The notes under the pieces: generated by a model
Database searches by the model: none
The model's input: only the letters and a program-made list of their open reading frames with translations
What the model was told of the DNA's origin: nothing
Shown here: positions 21,775 to 29,005 of the stretch, in pieces
How the letters are laid out: each line of letters starts with the position of its first letter
How positions within the stretch are numbered: the first letter of the stretch is position 1
Position numbers and translations under genes: made by a program
From: Syntrophomonadaceae bacterium
GTDB lineage: Bacteria > Bacillota > Dethiobacteria > DTU022
Reading direction: 5' to 3'
Assembly (NCBI GenBank): GCA_003553895.1
Contig: PWFM01000075.1
Location: forward strand, 1 to 29,005
Length of the DNA stretch: 29,005 nt

Positions 21775-23087
21775 GCTTCGAAGGCCTGGTGTTTTGCGAA
21801 TATCTCTGCTATACCTTCGGACCAGGACAGGAGCAGTTCATCACCCATAAACGGCGCTACCAGCTGTAGGCCTAAGGGCAGTCCGTTTTCAGCTTTTCCG
21901 GAGGGGATGGTTACGGCGGGCAGCCCCGCATTAGTCCAGGGCAGGTTCAAACCGGGATCCCCTGTTGATTCAATGCCCTCCGGCGCCGGTCCCGGAGCGG
22001 CAGGAGTGACCCAGAGGCTGACTCCTTTTTCCCACATCACCGACTCCAACTCTTCTCTGAGTTCCTTCTGCTTCTTGCGGGCGGTCTCGAGTTCTGATTC
22101 AGATACATTTTGCCCTTTTTTGATCAGTTCTGCCGTGCGGGGCCGGTAGAGATCGGCAAAACGGTTGTACAGGTCTTCATGTTCCCGGGCCATCTCTCCC
22201 GAGATCAACTTACGGTGCCAGGAAGCTATACTTTCGATATCATCCAAAATGCTTACTTCTTTAATGACATATCCGGCTTCCCGGAGTATATCGAGCTGCT
22301 GCCGGTATGCCTTCATCCCTTCCGGCGAGACCTGCTGTTCCAGGTATTTGCCCCTGGGAACACCCAGCACAGGCTGGTAAGTGACGCTGATCTCCTGCCA
22401 GTTATAGCAGAGGTTTTCCGCGGCCAGAATCATCCCCCTGACATCCTGGGTAAATAAACCGACATGGTCGGCCGAAGGGGAAAAGTGGATTAAGCCCCCT
22501 GCGGGGATACGCTTAAAACTCGGCTTGAAACCGACAACCCCGCAGTAAGCCGCCGGCCTGTTTATGGAACCTATGGTCTGGGTCCCGAGGGTAAGCGGGC
22601 TGAATCCTGCTGCCACGGCTGCAGCTGAACCGCTGCTGGAACCGCCGGGAGTGTGCCCTAAATTATGGGGGTTCCTGGTCGGACCCGGTTCAAAGTAGGC
22701 GAACTCGGTGGTAACCGTCTTTCCCAGGATCAAAGCCCCGGCCTGGCGCAAGAATGTGACACAATCTGCTTCGGGCCCGGCAAACTCTTCTGGATCTATC
22801 CGGGTGTTGGCCCGGGTTACAAATCCATCTACATGGAAAACATCTTTAACTCCCACCAGGGACCCAAAAAGCGGAGGCCTGCTCTCAGGATTGGGGTAAA
22901 TGTTTTGCAGCGCTTCCGCCTCGCCAAGCAGCCGCTCACGCCGTCCTGGCTCCGGAAGCAGGGTTTGCAATTCACCATCAAGTTTATCAATGCGGTCACA
23001 TTGCCTGTTGATATAGTCTTTTAAACTAACCTTCTCATTGATTAAATCCTCCACCGCAGCGTAAAGGGGTGCCGGTTGAAGATACAT
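21771..23087 (-). CDS. Amidase-signature-family hydrolase
   Basis: A 438-residue amidase, with the Ser-cisSer-Lys triad K81 (GVKDVFHVDG), S150 and S174. The signature GGSSSGSAAAVAAG is at 148-161 and the nucleophile region reads TQTIGSINRPAAYCG. In GatA and most amidases the latter is DTGGSIRQPA; here the glycine before the nucleophile's neighbour and the arginine are changed, so it is not GatA and substrate specificity may be altered. A cysteine follows (AAYCGVVGFKPS). GAAGGAGG is about 10 bases upstream of ATG 23087. It is monocistronic. The physiological amide is unknown. Confidence 0.88.
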   Translation of the reverse strand: MYLQPAPLYAAVEDLINEKVSLKDYINRQCDRIDKLDGELQTLLPEPGRRERLLGEAEALQNIYPNPESRPPLFGSLVGVKDVFHVDGFVTRANTRIDPEEFAGPEADCVTFLRQAGALILGKTVTTEFAYFEPGPTRNPHNLGHTPGGSSSGSAAAVAAGFSPLTLGTQTIGSINRPAAYCGVVGFKPSFKRIPAGGLIHFSPSADHVGLFTQDVRGMILAAENLCYNWQEISVTYQPVLGVPRGKYLEQQVSPEGMKAYRQQLDILREAGYVIKEVSILDDIESIASWHRKLISGEMAREHEDLYNRFADLYRPRTAELIKKGQNVSESELETARKKQKELREELESVMWEKGVSLWVTPAAPGPAPEGIESTGDPGLNLPWTNAGLPAVTIPSGKAENGLPLGLQLVAPFMGDELLLSWSEGIAEIFAKHQAFEA

Positions 23088-23234
23088 ATATTTTATACCT
23101 CCTTCTAAAAAATGGTTTCAAAGTAGTTCTTGCCTCCTGCACACTTGAAGTTGCCACTAAAACAAGTCCTGAAGCAAATTGCCGCCAAGATAGCGGTCAC
23201 TGACTGTTTAGCCGCCAACCTGGCAGATGGCCTA

Positions 23235-23723
23235 TTATAAAAACCAGAGGTCGAATAAGTGAGCAACCGTGCCGGCCATAATGCAAAAAACCAGGTGCAG
23301 GGTCATCCGAAGCAGGCTAAATTTCACACCCAGGAACCCGCATTCAAATGGAATCCTTGACAGTCCCAGCAGGGTCCACCCGGAAAGCATGGATATAGTT
23401 GTCCCCAGGCCCGCTCCCGAACCATAAATGGTGGCAATAATCGGGTATGAGGCATAAGGCCCGAAAGCCATAATCATACCGCCAAAGGTCCCCAGGATCA
23501 CTCCTGTAAAACCTGCCTCCTGGGCTAACCAGCGTTTGATAAACTCTTCCGGAATCAATACCTCCAGGAAACCCGACAACAGAAGGGCGAGAAGTATCAC
23601 CGGCAGGGCGATAATAAGCTGACGCAGGCCTGCCTGTATCCCTTCCATATGCCTGCCATGCTTAATGTTCAGAAAAAATAAGATTCCCGCTATGATAAAA
23701 AAAATAATGGTGGTCACAACCAT
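23235..23723 (-). CDS. Half-length YraQ/ArsP-type permease B
   Basis: A 162-residue protein with four or five membrane helices matching one half of the predicted-permease family that includes YraQ and ArsP (about 300 residues in one chain). The core motif is GGMIMAFGPYASYPIIATIYGSG. A GAGGGAG site inside the end of the upstream gene precedes ATG 23723. It follows permease A by 2 bases. Substrate unknown; some relatives export organoarsenicals or act as metal or thioredoxin-linked permeases, but no ars gene is nearby. Confidence 0.72.
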   Translation of the reverse strand: MVVTTIIFFIIAGILFFLNIKHGRHMEGIQAGLRQLIIALPVILLALLLSGFLEVLIPEEFIKRWLAQEAGFTGVILGTFGGMIMAFGPYASYPIIATIYGSGAGLGTTISMLSGWTLLGLSRIPFECGFLGVKFSLLRMTLHLVFCIMAGTVAHLFDLWFL

Positions 23724-23725
23724 CT

Positions 23726-24253
23726 CTATTCTCCCTCTTCCCAGGAAGCTCCGGCCACACCCTGCGGGAAAAACCGCCAGCTGATCAAGCCCATAATAAA
23801 GGGCACAGGAAAGGTCAATATATTACGCAGGATGGCTATCCAGGGGGTAATCAGGCTGATTTCAAGCGGTAGCCTGGTAAAATCATAGGTCTGCTTGCCG
23901 GAAACGAAAGAAAATAAGAGATAAAAAGAGATCCCCTTTCCTTTAAACCCGGCCAGGAAAGGATAAAAAATATAAGGACCGCCGGGAAACAGGCCTCCGG
24001 CGATGGAACTGATGGCTATTCCCCTGCCCCCGGCATATTTTTGCATCCACCCCTTAATCATATCCGAAGTAACCAGGGTTTGCAGCTGGCCAATAACCAG
24101 GAATGCGGCAAATATCATTAACAAAGCCTGGGAGGCCGTCATGCCCGCAGTTAAAAACCCTTCTGTAACCAGCTCGAAGCCACCGGTTATATAGGCAATT
24201 GCCAGCAAAATCAGGGTTACAACGGCCAGGATGATGGCTGTATTCCTCATCAA
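23726..24253 (-). CDS. Half-length YraQ/ArsP-type permease A
   Basis: A 175-residue partner, also with about five membrane helices. Its core motif IAGGLFPGGPYIFYPFLAGF parallels GPY-x-x-YP-x-x-A in permease B, so the pair looks like the two halves of one transporter split into two genes. The start ATG 24253 is 9 bases after the galU stop, with AGGAGG inside the galU end. The conserved GKQTYDFTRLPLEISLI loop is cytoplasmic or periplasmic by the inside-positive rule, which I could not resolve by eye. Confidence 0.72.
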   Translation of the reverse strand: MMRNTAIILAVVTLILLAIAYITGGFELVTEGFLTAGMTASQALLMIFAAFLVIGQLQTLVTSDMIKGWMQKYAGGRGIAISSIAGGLFPGGPYIFYPFLAGFKGKGISFYLLFSFVSGKQTYDFTRLPLEISLITPWIAILRNILTFPVPFIMGLISWRFFPQGVAGASWEEGE

Positions 24254-24262
24254 AAAACCTCC

Positions 24263-25135
24263 TTACTGGTTTTCAAGCTGTAATCCGGCTAAAAATGCTT
24301 TCAGACCGGGAGCCAGATCTTCTCGCCTGAGCGCATATTCAATCGTGGCCTCAAGAAAACCAAGACGATCGCCAACGTCATAGCGCCGTCCCTCAAAGGT
24401 ATAAGCCCATACCGGGCGTCGGGCGGCCAGAGTGTTCAGGGAATCGGTAAGCTGGATCTCTCCTCCCGAGCCCGGTGGTGTATGTTCAAGAATGCTGAAT
24501 ATCTCCGGGTCTATGATATAACGGCCCAGGACGGCAAGGTCGGTCTTAGCCTCTTCGCGGGCCGGTTTTTCGGTAAGGCGGGTGACTTTTACTACGGATC
24601 CTTCCGGATCATCGGATTCTACAGCCCCGTACTTATGGATTTGATCAAAACCAACCCGGCGTACTCCCAAAACAGTGCTTTCTTTCCGGGCATAAATCTC
24701 GGCCATTTGCCCGATACAGGGCACCCGGGCATGGATCACATCATCACCCAGCAGCACCGCGAAAGGTTCGCTACCGACAAAACGGCGAGCGCAGTAGACT
24801 GCGTGCCCCAGTCCCAGCGGTTCTTTCTGGCGGATATAAAATATATTGGCCAGGTTGCTAATTTTCTTCATGTCTTTTAGGTCCTGCGTTTTATTCTTCT
24901 GTTCTAAAACCAGTTCCAGTTCAATGCTCCGGTCAAAATGATCCTCAATAGCCTGCTTATTGCGGCCGGTAATGATTAATATATCTTCGATGCCCGCTTC
25001 AACCGCTTCTTCCACCACATACTGGATAGTTGGCCTGTCAACGATGGGCAACATTTCCTTAGGTTGGGCCTTGGATGCCGGTAAAAAACGGGTTCCCAAA
25101 CCCGCAGCCGGTATAACCGCTTTTCGAATTTTCAT
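24263..25135 (-). CDS. galU: UTP-glucose-1-phosphate uridylyltransferase
   Basis: Makes UDP-glucose from UTP and glucose-1-phosphate for envelope polysaccharides and glycolipids. The 290-residue enzyme has GLGTRFLPASKAQPKEMLPIVDRP at 12-35, VLLGDDVIHA at about 128-137 for magnesium and nucleotide, LTEKPARE at about 186-193, and GGEIQLTDSLNTL near 222. The length fits the family. A GGGGGTGA lies about 9 bases before ATG 25135. It heads a likely three-gene unit with the two half-permeases 9 bases further on. Confidence 0.92.
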   Translation of the reverse strand: MKIRKAVIPAAGLGTRFLPASKAQPKEMLPIVDRPTIQYVVEEAVEAGIEDILIITGRNKQAIEDHFDRSIELELVLEQKNKTQDLKDMKKISNLANIFYIRQKEPLGLGHAVYCARRFVGSEPFAVLLGDDVIHARVPCIGQMAEIYARKESTVLGVRRVGFDQIHKYGAVESDDPEGSVVKVTRLTEKPAREEAKTDLAVLGRYIIDPEIFSILEHTPPGSGGEIQLTDSLNTLAARRPVWAYTFEGRRYDVGDRLGFLEATIEYALRREDLAPGLKAFLAGLQLENQ

Positions 25136-25502
25136 CCCGGAAGTTCACCCCCTGGTAGATTATAAAAACCTGTAATTGTAAAATTCTATAACCCGGGTTT
25201 GTTTCCCTTCCTGAAGTCGGTATTAACTACCTGCACATGGGTTGAAGGATTTAAAATAAGGCGGGCGAAGTATTAAATAACCGGGATTAATTTCAGTTCC
25301 TTAACAAAACAGACCTGTAATTAATCTTTAACAGGCACCAAGTAAAGGCTTGAATTTGCAGTAACAGCAAGGGCTGAAACAGCCTGGCCAACAGGATGTC
25401 AGCCACCGGCGAGGACCGGGGATGACAAAAGTCAAGGAAGGCCCGTTCGAAAGGCCAAAGCTGAGTTGTTGCATTTTCGGCCTCAAAGATTAGGAGGTTT
25501 TA
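25136..25502. promoter_or_regulatory. Intergenic leader with several inverted repeats before the alcohol dehydrogenase
   Basis: This 367-base gap has no gene on either strand. Between 25372 and 25456 four repeats follow each other: GGCTG-AAA-CAGCC (25372-25384); TGTCA 25397-25401 with TGACA 25423-25427, enclosing CCGG 25406-25409 with CCGG 25416-25419; and GGCC 25440-25443 with GGCC 25453-25456. Such nested stems suggest a folded RNA leader controlling the downstream gene. I could not match a known riboswitch. A TATAAT on the minus strand at about 25160 could serve galU but has no proper -35. Confidence 0.4.
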
Positions 25503-26543
25503 ATGATGAAGACCATGCGGGCAGCCCAATTAACGGAGCCGGGTAAGCCTCTGCAGCTGGTTGAAGTCCCCGTACCAAAACCAAAGCGAGGGGAAGTACT
25601 GCTTAAAGTAAAAGCGGCTGGTATTTGCAGTTCCGACTTGCACTACCAGGATGGAAGAAGCAAGGTAACCAGGCTGCCAATCACGCTCGGCCATGAAGTG
25701 GCAGGTGAAATTGTTGAATGCGGTGAAGCTGTAAAAGGGCTCGCGGTCGGTGACCGGGTTTCGCTTTTTTACCTGGTCACCTGCGGAGAATGTATGTCCT
25801 GCTGCACCGGAAATGATAATTACTGCAACGAGGCTGAAATGCTGGGAAAAAATATTGACGGAGGGTTTGCCGAATACCTGACAATCCCCGCCCGTAACGC
25901 CTTTCCTTTTCCCAATTCGATCCCATTTTCCCAGGCTGCTCTTTTTACCGACGCCGTAGCGACTCCGTTCCACGCTTTAAGTCGAGCAAAAGTTAAAACC
26001 GGGGATAGTGTTTTAATAATCGGTATTGGCGGGCTTGGTCTGCATGCCGTGCAAATTGCAAAAATTATGGGAGCCGGGCAGGTTATTGCCATGGACCTGG
26101 ACCAGGACAAACTGGACCTGGCCCAAAAAGTGGGGGCCACCGCTGTAGTCAACCCCGGCCATGAGAATCCGGTTGAAAAAGTAGCTTCCTTAACCGGTGG
26201 CGGCGCCGATGTAACGGCTGAATTAATCGGCCTGCCCGTAACAGTCAGGCAGGCAATCGACTGCACTGCGATTGGAGGCCGGACTGTTATCGTAGGCATT
26301 TGCCCGGAGGACGTAGTAATAAACCCCTATCACGATCTTTTGCTGTCAGAGAGGACACTTTTGGGCAGCGCCGACCAGAGCAGGGCTGATTTCCCGGTGA
26401 TCATCGAACTGGCTGCCCGGAACAGGCTCGATATGTCTTATTCGGTTACCAGAGAACTGCCCCTGGATGAAGTTAACCGGGGTCTGGAGATGCTCAGGAA
26501 AAAAGAGGAAAACATCGTCAGGCTGGTTGTAACTTTTCCCTGA
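25503..26543 (+). CDS. Zinc-dependent medium-chain alcohol dehydrogenase
   Basis: A 346-residue MDR-family oxidoreductase. Catalytic zinc ligands are C42 (GICSSDLHY) and H64-E65 (LGHEVAGEI). The structural zinc site has four cysteines, C94, C97, C100 and C108. The cofactor fold is GIGGLGLHAVQIAKIMGAG at about 174-192, ending at acidic D198/D200, which favours NAD over NADP. The substrate is unknown; sorbitol, threonine and alcohol dehydrogenases share this layout. GGAGG lies 5 bases before ATG 25503 and 8 before ATG 25506, so either start is possible. It lies behind the structured leader, convergent with the MttB homologue 40 bases away. Confidence 0.9.
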   Translation: MMKTMRAAQLTEPGKPLQLVEVPVPKPKRGEVLLKVKAAGICSSDLHYQDGRSKVTRLPITLGHEVAGEIVECGEAVKGLAVGDRVSLFYLVTCGECMSCCTGNDNYCNEAEMLGKNIDGGFAEYLTIPARNAFPFPNSIPFSQAALFTDAVATPFHALSRAKVKTGDSVLIIGIGGLGLHAVQIAKIMGAGQVIAMDLDQDKLDLAQKVGATAVVNPGHENPVEKVASLTGGGADVTAELIGLPVTVRQAIDCTAIGGRTVIVGICPEDVVINPYHDLLLSERTLLGSADQSRADFPVIIELAARNRLDMSYSVTRELPLDEVNRGLEMLRKKEENIVRLVVTFP

Positions 26544-26583
26544 TCCTGACAAACCTATAAAATGGCTGATGGCACCAAAAAAA

Positions 26584-28065
26584 TTATCCGGTCTCAGTTT
26601 CCCAGTGCAGACCGTCTCCTTTCTCCACGGTAACCAGTTCCGGGAACTCCTCCCTGACCCTGGCATCAACTTCAGGAGGAACAATCGGCTCTGAAGGTTC
26701 CTGAAGGATCTGGGCAGCGAGTTCTTCCGCCCTTTTCCAACTATCCTTGCTGCCGGCGTCAATCCAGCGGTGGTAGGGTTGGCGATCGCTGGCTTTGGGC
26801 GCAAAACTTTCAGTGCGCATGTACTTTACCGTGTGCTCCTCGCTGAGGTAGTTACCACCCGGTCCTACTTTGGCTATAATATCGTAAGCCAGTGAATCCT
26901 GGTTAACTTCGATACCCCGTAAGGTCCGCAGGCAGCTGCCGACTATATCGTTGTCTATAATGTACTGGGCATAAGATACAGTAAGAGCGCCATCAAGCAT
27001 CCCAAAAGCTTCATGAATGAAGTTGCCTCCGGCCAGGGCGGCCAGCATGGCCGTAGTTGCGCCCTCGTGGGCGGCCTGGGCGTCGGGCAGCTTGGAGTCG
27101 GTGGTGCCCACAGTAAGATAGCAGGGAAGGCGGTAATAATGGGCCATCTGGGTAATCGCGGCGTTCATCAAACCGGATTCGATACTCCCCATCAAAAATG
27201 ACATGGTCCGCATATCCATGGTTACCGGGACGGCGCTGTAAAGAACCGGGGTGCCGGGGTTTACCAGTTGGGTAAGCATAACTCCCATCAAAGCTTCCGC
27301 ATTTTGCTGGACCAGGGTGCCGGCCAGGGTGATCGGCGCTGTCGCGCCGGCAGCTGGAGCGGTGGATGTAGCCAGGGGGAGACCGTAACCCGCTACTTCC
27401 ATAATGTACTCCGCATGCTCAGGGCTGATTTTAAGTGGACTGGTAATTGAAGATATAAAACCAACAAAAGGCCTGCGCTGCAGTTTTTCCAGACCCCCGG
27501 CGATAATTGAAGCAATTCTTATTGAATCTTCCAGCCCCTGTTTGCTAAAAATACCACCCATAACCGGTTTACCGGTATTCAAAAAAGCCTGGTACTTGGT
27601 ATTGATATCCACAGTCTCTATATTGATATCATGCGGGTAAAGGGGATTGATAAAAAAGTTCAGGTATTCCAGCCTGTCGGCAAGGCGGGCCAGTTCTGCG
27701 ACATCGTGAATAGCTCCGGGGCGCTTATTGCGCTCCAGGTCCAGGACATAAAGGGCCAGCCCACCGGTGCCAAAGTTAACCTTTTTGCCGCCAATGGTAA
27801 TATCTTTTCCCTGCTGACGGCCGTAAAAAACGAACTCGGCCGGGGCCTGCTTAATACAGCGCGAAACAAGATCCCGGGTCACATAGATCCGGTGCCGGTC
27901 ATGATCAACCGTGGCCCCGCTCTTTTCAAACAGTTCGAGGGCCGGAGGATAATTAATTTCAAAACCTACATTTTCCAGCACCCTGAGGGTTGTTTCATGG
28001 ATCTGGCTTATTTCTTTTTCTGTAAGGACATTATAGCCCCCGCCTTCATAAATCGGCCTTTCCAT
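26584..28065 (-). CDS. MttB-superfamily corrinoid methyltransferase, non-pyrrolysine type (possible glycine betaine methyltransferase)
   Basis: A 493-residue TIM-barrel methyltransferase of the trimethylamine-methyltransferase family, which moves a methyl group from a quaternary or tertiary amine to a corrinoid protein. The region VGTTDSKLPDAQAAHEGATT (319-338) aligns with the pyrrolysine site of archaeal MttB; here there is no amber codon and the position is an ordinary residue. Non-pyrrolysine relatives characterised in Clostridia (MtgB type) demethylate glycine betaine. The GGNYLSEEHTVKYMR segment at 403-417 is typical. I choose ATG 28065 with AGGT just upstream of it; a GTG at 28116 is possible but extends through a low-complexity stretch. 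It follows the CBS gene by about 53 bases and a betaine binding-protein gene beyond. Confidence 0.88.
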   Translation of the reverse strand: MERPIYEGGGYNVLTEKEISQIHETTLRVLENVGFEINYPPALELFEKSGATVDHDRHRIYVTRDLVSRCIKQAPAEFVFYGRQQGKDITIGGKKVNFGTGGLALYVLDLERNKRPGAIHDVAELARLADRLEYLNFFINPLYPHDINIETVDINTKYQAFLNTGKPVMGGIFSKQGLEDSIRIASIIAGGLEKLQRRPFVGFISSITSPLKISPEHAEYIMEVAGYGLPLATSTAPAAGATAPITLAGTLVQQNAEALMGVMLTQLVNPGTPVLYSAVPVTMDMRTMSFLMGSIESGLMNAAITQMAHYYRLPCYLTVGTTDSKLPDAQAAHEGATTAMLAALAGGNFIHEAFGMLDGALTVSYAQYIIDNDIVGSCLRTLRGIEVNQDSLAYDIIAKVGPGGNYLSEEHTVKYMRTESFAPKASDRQPYHRWIDAGSKDSWKRAEELAAQILQEPSEPIVPPEVDARVREEFPELVTVEKGDGLHWETETG

Positions 28066-28118
28066 AGTACCTGTCCCCCCGTCATTCTTTAATATATGCC
28101 CTGCTGCTTCAAACACTT

Positions 28119-28616
28119 TTACTTCTCATTGATGGTTTCCCACTTTTGGACCATGGCCCGAATCAAATCCGCCCTGGTTATAATGCCTACAAGCTTGCCC
28201 TTTTCATCAATCACCGGAATGCGATTGATGCCATTGTCATACATCAAGCGGCTCACTTCATAAAGGCTGGTATCTTCCTTAACCGATAACACATCTGCTG
28301 TCATTAATGTTTCCACAGTGGTGGAAGCTACCAGTTCTATTACTTCCACACCCCGGTGCGTGATATCGACATGGAGAACTTCCTTGCCTTTGGTAAATAC
28401 CTGGTGTGGATCCCGTAAAGGTTGTCCGATAATCTGCTGAGTATATCGCAAAATATCAGTTTCAGATATGATCCCAATCACGTTGTCCTGATCGTCAATG
28501 ACCGGCATACCGCTAAAACGGTTTTCATCCAGAATCTCTGCCGCCCTCTTCAGTGACGTGTCCGGTTTAACACTAATCACCGGAGACTTCATGACTTCTT
28601 TAGCCAACACCGCCAT
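28119..28616 (-). CDS. Free-standing two-CBS-domain protein
   Basis: A 165-residue protein made almost wholly of a CBS pair. The first, residues 1-60, has the VMKSPVISVKPDTSLKRAAEIL opening and GIISETDILRY close; the second, 101-160, has LMTADVLSVKEDTSLYEVSRLM and GIITRADLIRA. A roughly 40-residue insert with a strand-helix pattern (VLHVDITHRGVEVIELVA) links them. CBS pairs bind adenosine nucleotides, or sense ionic strength in OpuA. GGAGGG is placed well before ATG 28616. The gene sits between a betaine-type binding-protein gene and the MttB homologue, so a sensor for uptake or methyl-transfer energy state is a fair guess. There is no membrane segment or DNA-binding domain. Confidence 0.88.
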   Translation of the reverse strand: MAVLAKEVMKSPVISVKPDTSLKRAAEILDENRFSGMPVIDDQDNVIGIISETDILRYTQQIIGQPLRDPHQVFTKGKEVLHVDITHRGVEVIELVASTTVETLMTADVLSVKEDTSLYEVSRLMYDNGINRIPVIDEKGKLVGIITRADLIRAMVQKWETINEK

Positions 28617-28721
28617 ATTAATCCCTCCATAATAGCTTGTCAATAGATCTTTCCAACCAACGATACAAATCAACCGCAAACATTCTAAAAGCAACACTCT
28701 TAAAGCGTATATAAAACGAAA

Positions 28722-28752
28722 GGAGCAAGCAAGAATGGCACCTGCTTGCCCC
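28722..28752 (-). terminator. Intrinsic terminator for the binding-protein gene
   Basis: On the minus strand GGGGCAAGCAGG (28752-28741) pairs with CTTGCTTGCTCC (28733-28722): 12 pairs with two G-U, loop of seven, followed by TTTCGTTTT. This separates the transporter transcript from the CBS and MttB genes. Confidence 0.8.
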
Positions 28753-28843
28753 TTCTTAAACTGGCTGTTTTCCCTTGCTGCATGTTCTGCAGTCTTTTTG
28801 TTTATTGTTTCTCGTATTCTCCTCTACCATATTGCATTTTCCC

Positions 28844-29005
28844 TTACTCTTCGATGAACCCTTCTTCGAGCAACCATTCTTCTGCCACCTCAAAGGGTTC
28901 GTAACCTTCTACATCAACTTTCAAGTTCAGGTCGGACATAACCTCCGGAGTTAGTTCGGCTGCTATCGGGTTGAGAATCTCAGCTATTTCCGGATATTCC
29001 TCCAG
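28844..29005 (-). CDS. C-terminal end of a glycine-betaine-type ABC transporter binding protein (partial)
   Basis: The last 53 codons of a gene that runs off the window edge. The residues EYPEIAEILNPIAAELTPE, then EVMSDLNLKVDVEG, and finally EEWLLEEGFIEE, match the end of OpuAC/ProX substrate-binding proteins, where this helix-turn-helix closes domain 2. In the family this part follows aromatic residues that bind the quaternary amine; those are outside the window, so the ligand cannot be checked. The stop TAA is at 28846-28844 and a strong terminator follows about 90 bases later. Its neighbourhood with an MttB homologue supports a betaine-like substrate. Confidence 0.78.
   Translation of the reverse strand: MEEYPEIAEILNPIAAELTPEVMSDLNLKVDVEGYEPFEVAEEWLLEEGFIEE

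Noticed and set aside
21771..23087. GatA subunit of the tRNA amidotransferase
   Set aside because: The nucleophile loop departs from GatA, and no gatB or gatC is adjacent.
23181..23221. Regulatory repeat (GCCGCCAA twice) upstream of the amidase
   Set aside because: Only two short copies in a GC-varied gap; no spacing or symmetry supports an operator.
25440..25456. tRNA T-arm because of a GTTCGAAA sequence
   Set aside because: The flanking bases do not form a five-pair T-stem, and no acceptor or anticodon stem can be built around it.
26584..28116. Pyrrolysine-containing trimethylamine methyltransferase
   Set aside because: The reading frame has no in-frame amber codon, and the aligned segment TDSKLPDAQAA is continuous, so it belongs to the non-pyrrolysine group.

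Overview
The window reads as chromosome from an anaerobic, low-oxygen-adapted Firmicute (Clostridia grade, G+C near 50%). The evidence is gene content: a superoxide reductase, a PerR-type Fur regulator, a HutP-family RNA-binding protein, a stand-alone NifU-type scaffold, paired half-size GATE-domain membrane proteins related to spore maturation proteins, and a trimethylamine-methyltransferase-family protein without pyrrolysine. Ribosome binding sites are strong (GGAGG type), genes are densely packed and several convergent pairs overlap by 4 to 20 bases. I see no rRNA, tRNA, CRISPR array, insertion sequence or phage gene. The placement is inferred from gene families only.

Layout. 1-607: an AT-rich stretch abuts a decayed fragment of a complex I/Mrp-type proton-pumping subunit. 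618-4554: TspO-like membrane protein, DUF3786 protein, MFS transporter, zinc-finger/winged-helix protein and NifU-like scaffold. 4647-6646: an oxidative-stress and metal block (superoxide reductase, ZIP transporter behind a structured leader, PerR with a clear promoter). 6672-10216: DNA methyltransferase, RING-like/TM2 membrane protein, HutP-family protein and DUF4349 lipoprotein. 10293-12599: a MarR regulator that seems to lack an ordinary start codon, then lnt.

12580-15734, minus strand, is one probable operon: two TatA-type proteins, TatC, MobA and an F420-0:glutamate-ligase-like protein. It points to maturation and export of cofactor-bearing redox enzymes. 15854-17123: PAP2 phosphatase and DUF2007 protein. 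17284-20732: IclR regulator, QueG and a site-2 protease with CBS domains. 20874-25135: two half-length GATE proteins, an amidase, two half-length YraQ/ArsP-type permeases and GalU. 25136-26543: a leader rich in inverted repeats and a zinc alcohol dehydrogenase.

26584-29005, minus strand, is the most coherent metabolic story: the end of a glycine-betaine-type ABC transporter binding protein, a strong terminator, a free-standing two-CBS protein, and a non-pyrrolysine MttB homologue. Together they suggest uptake and corrinoid-dependent demethylation of a quaternary amine such as glycine betaine, with a CBS protein as possible sensor. The corrinoid protein and its partner methyltransferase are not in the window.
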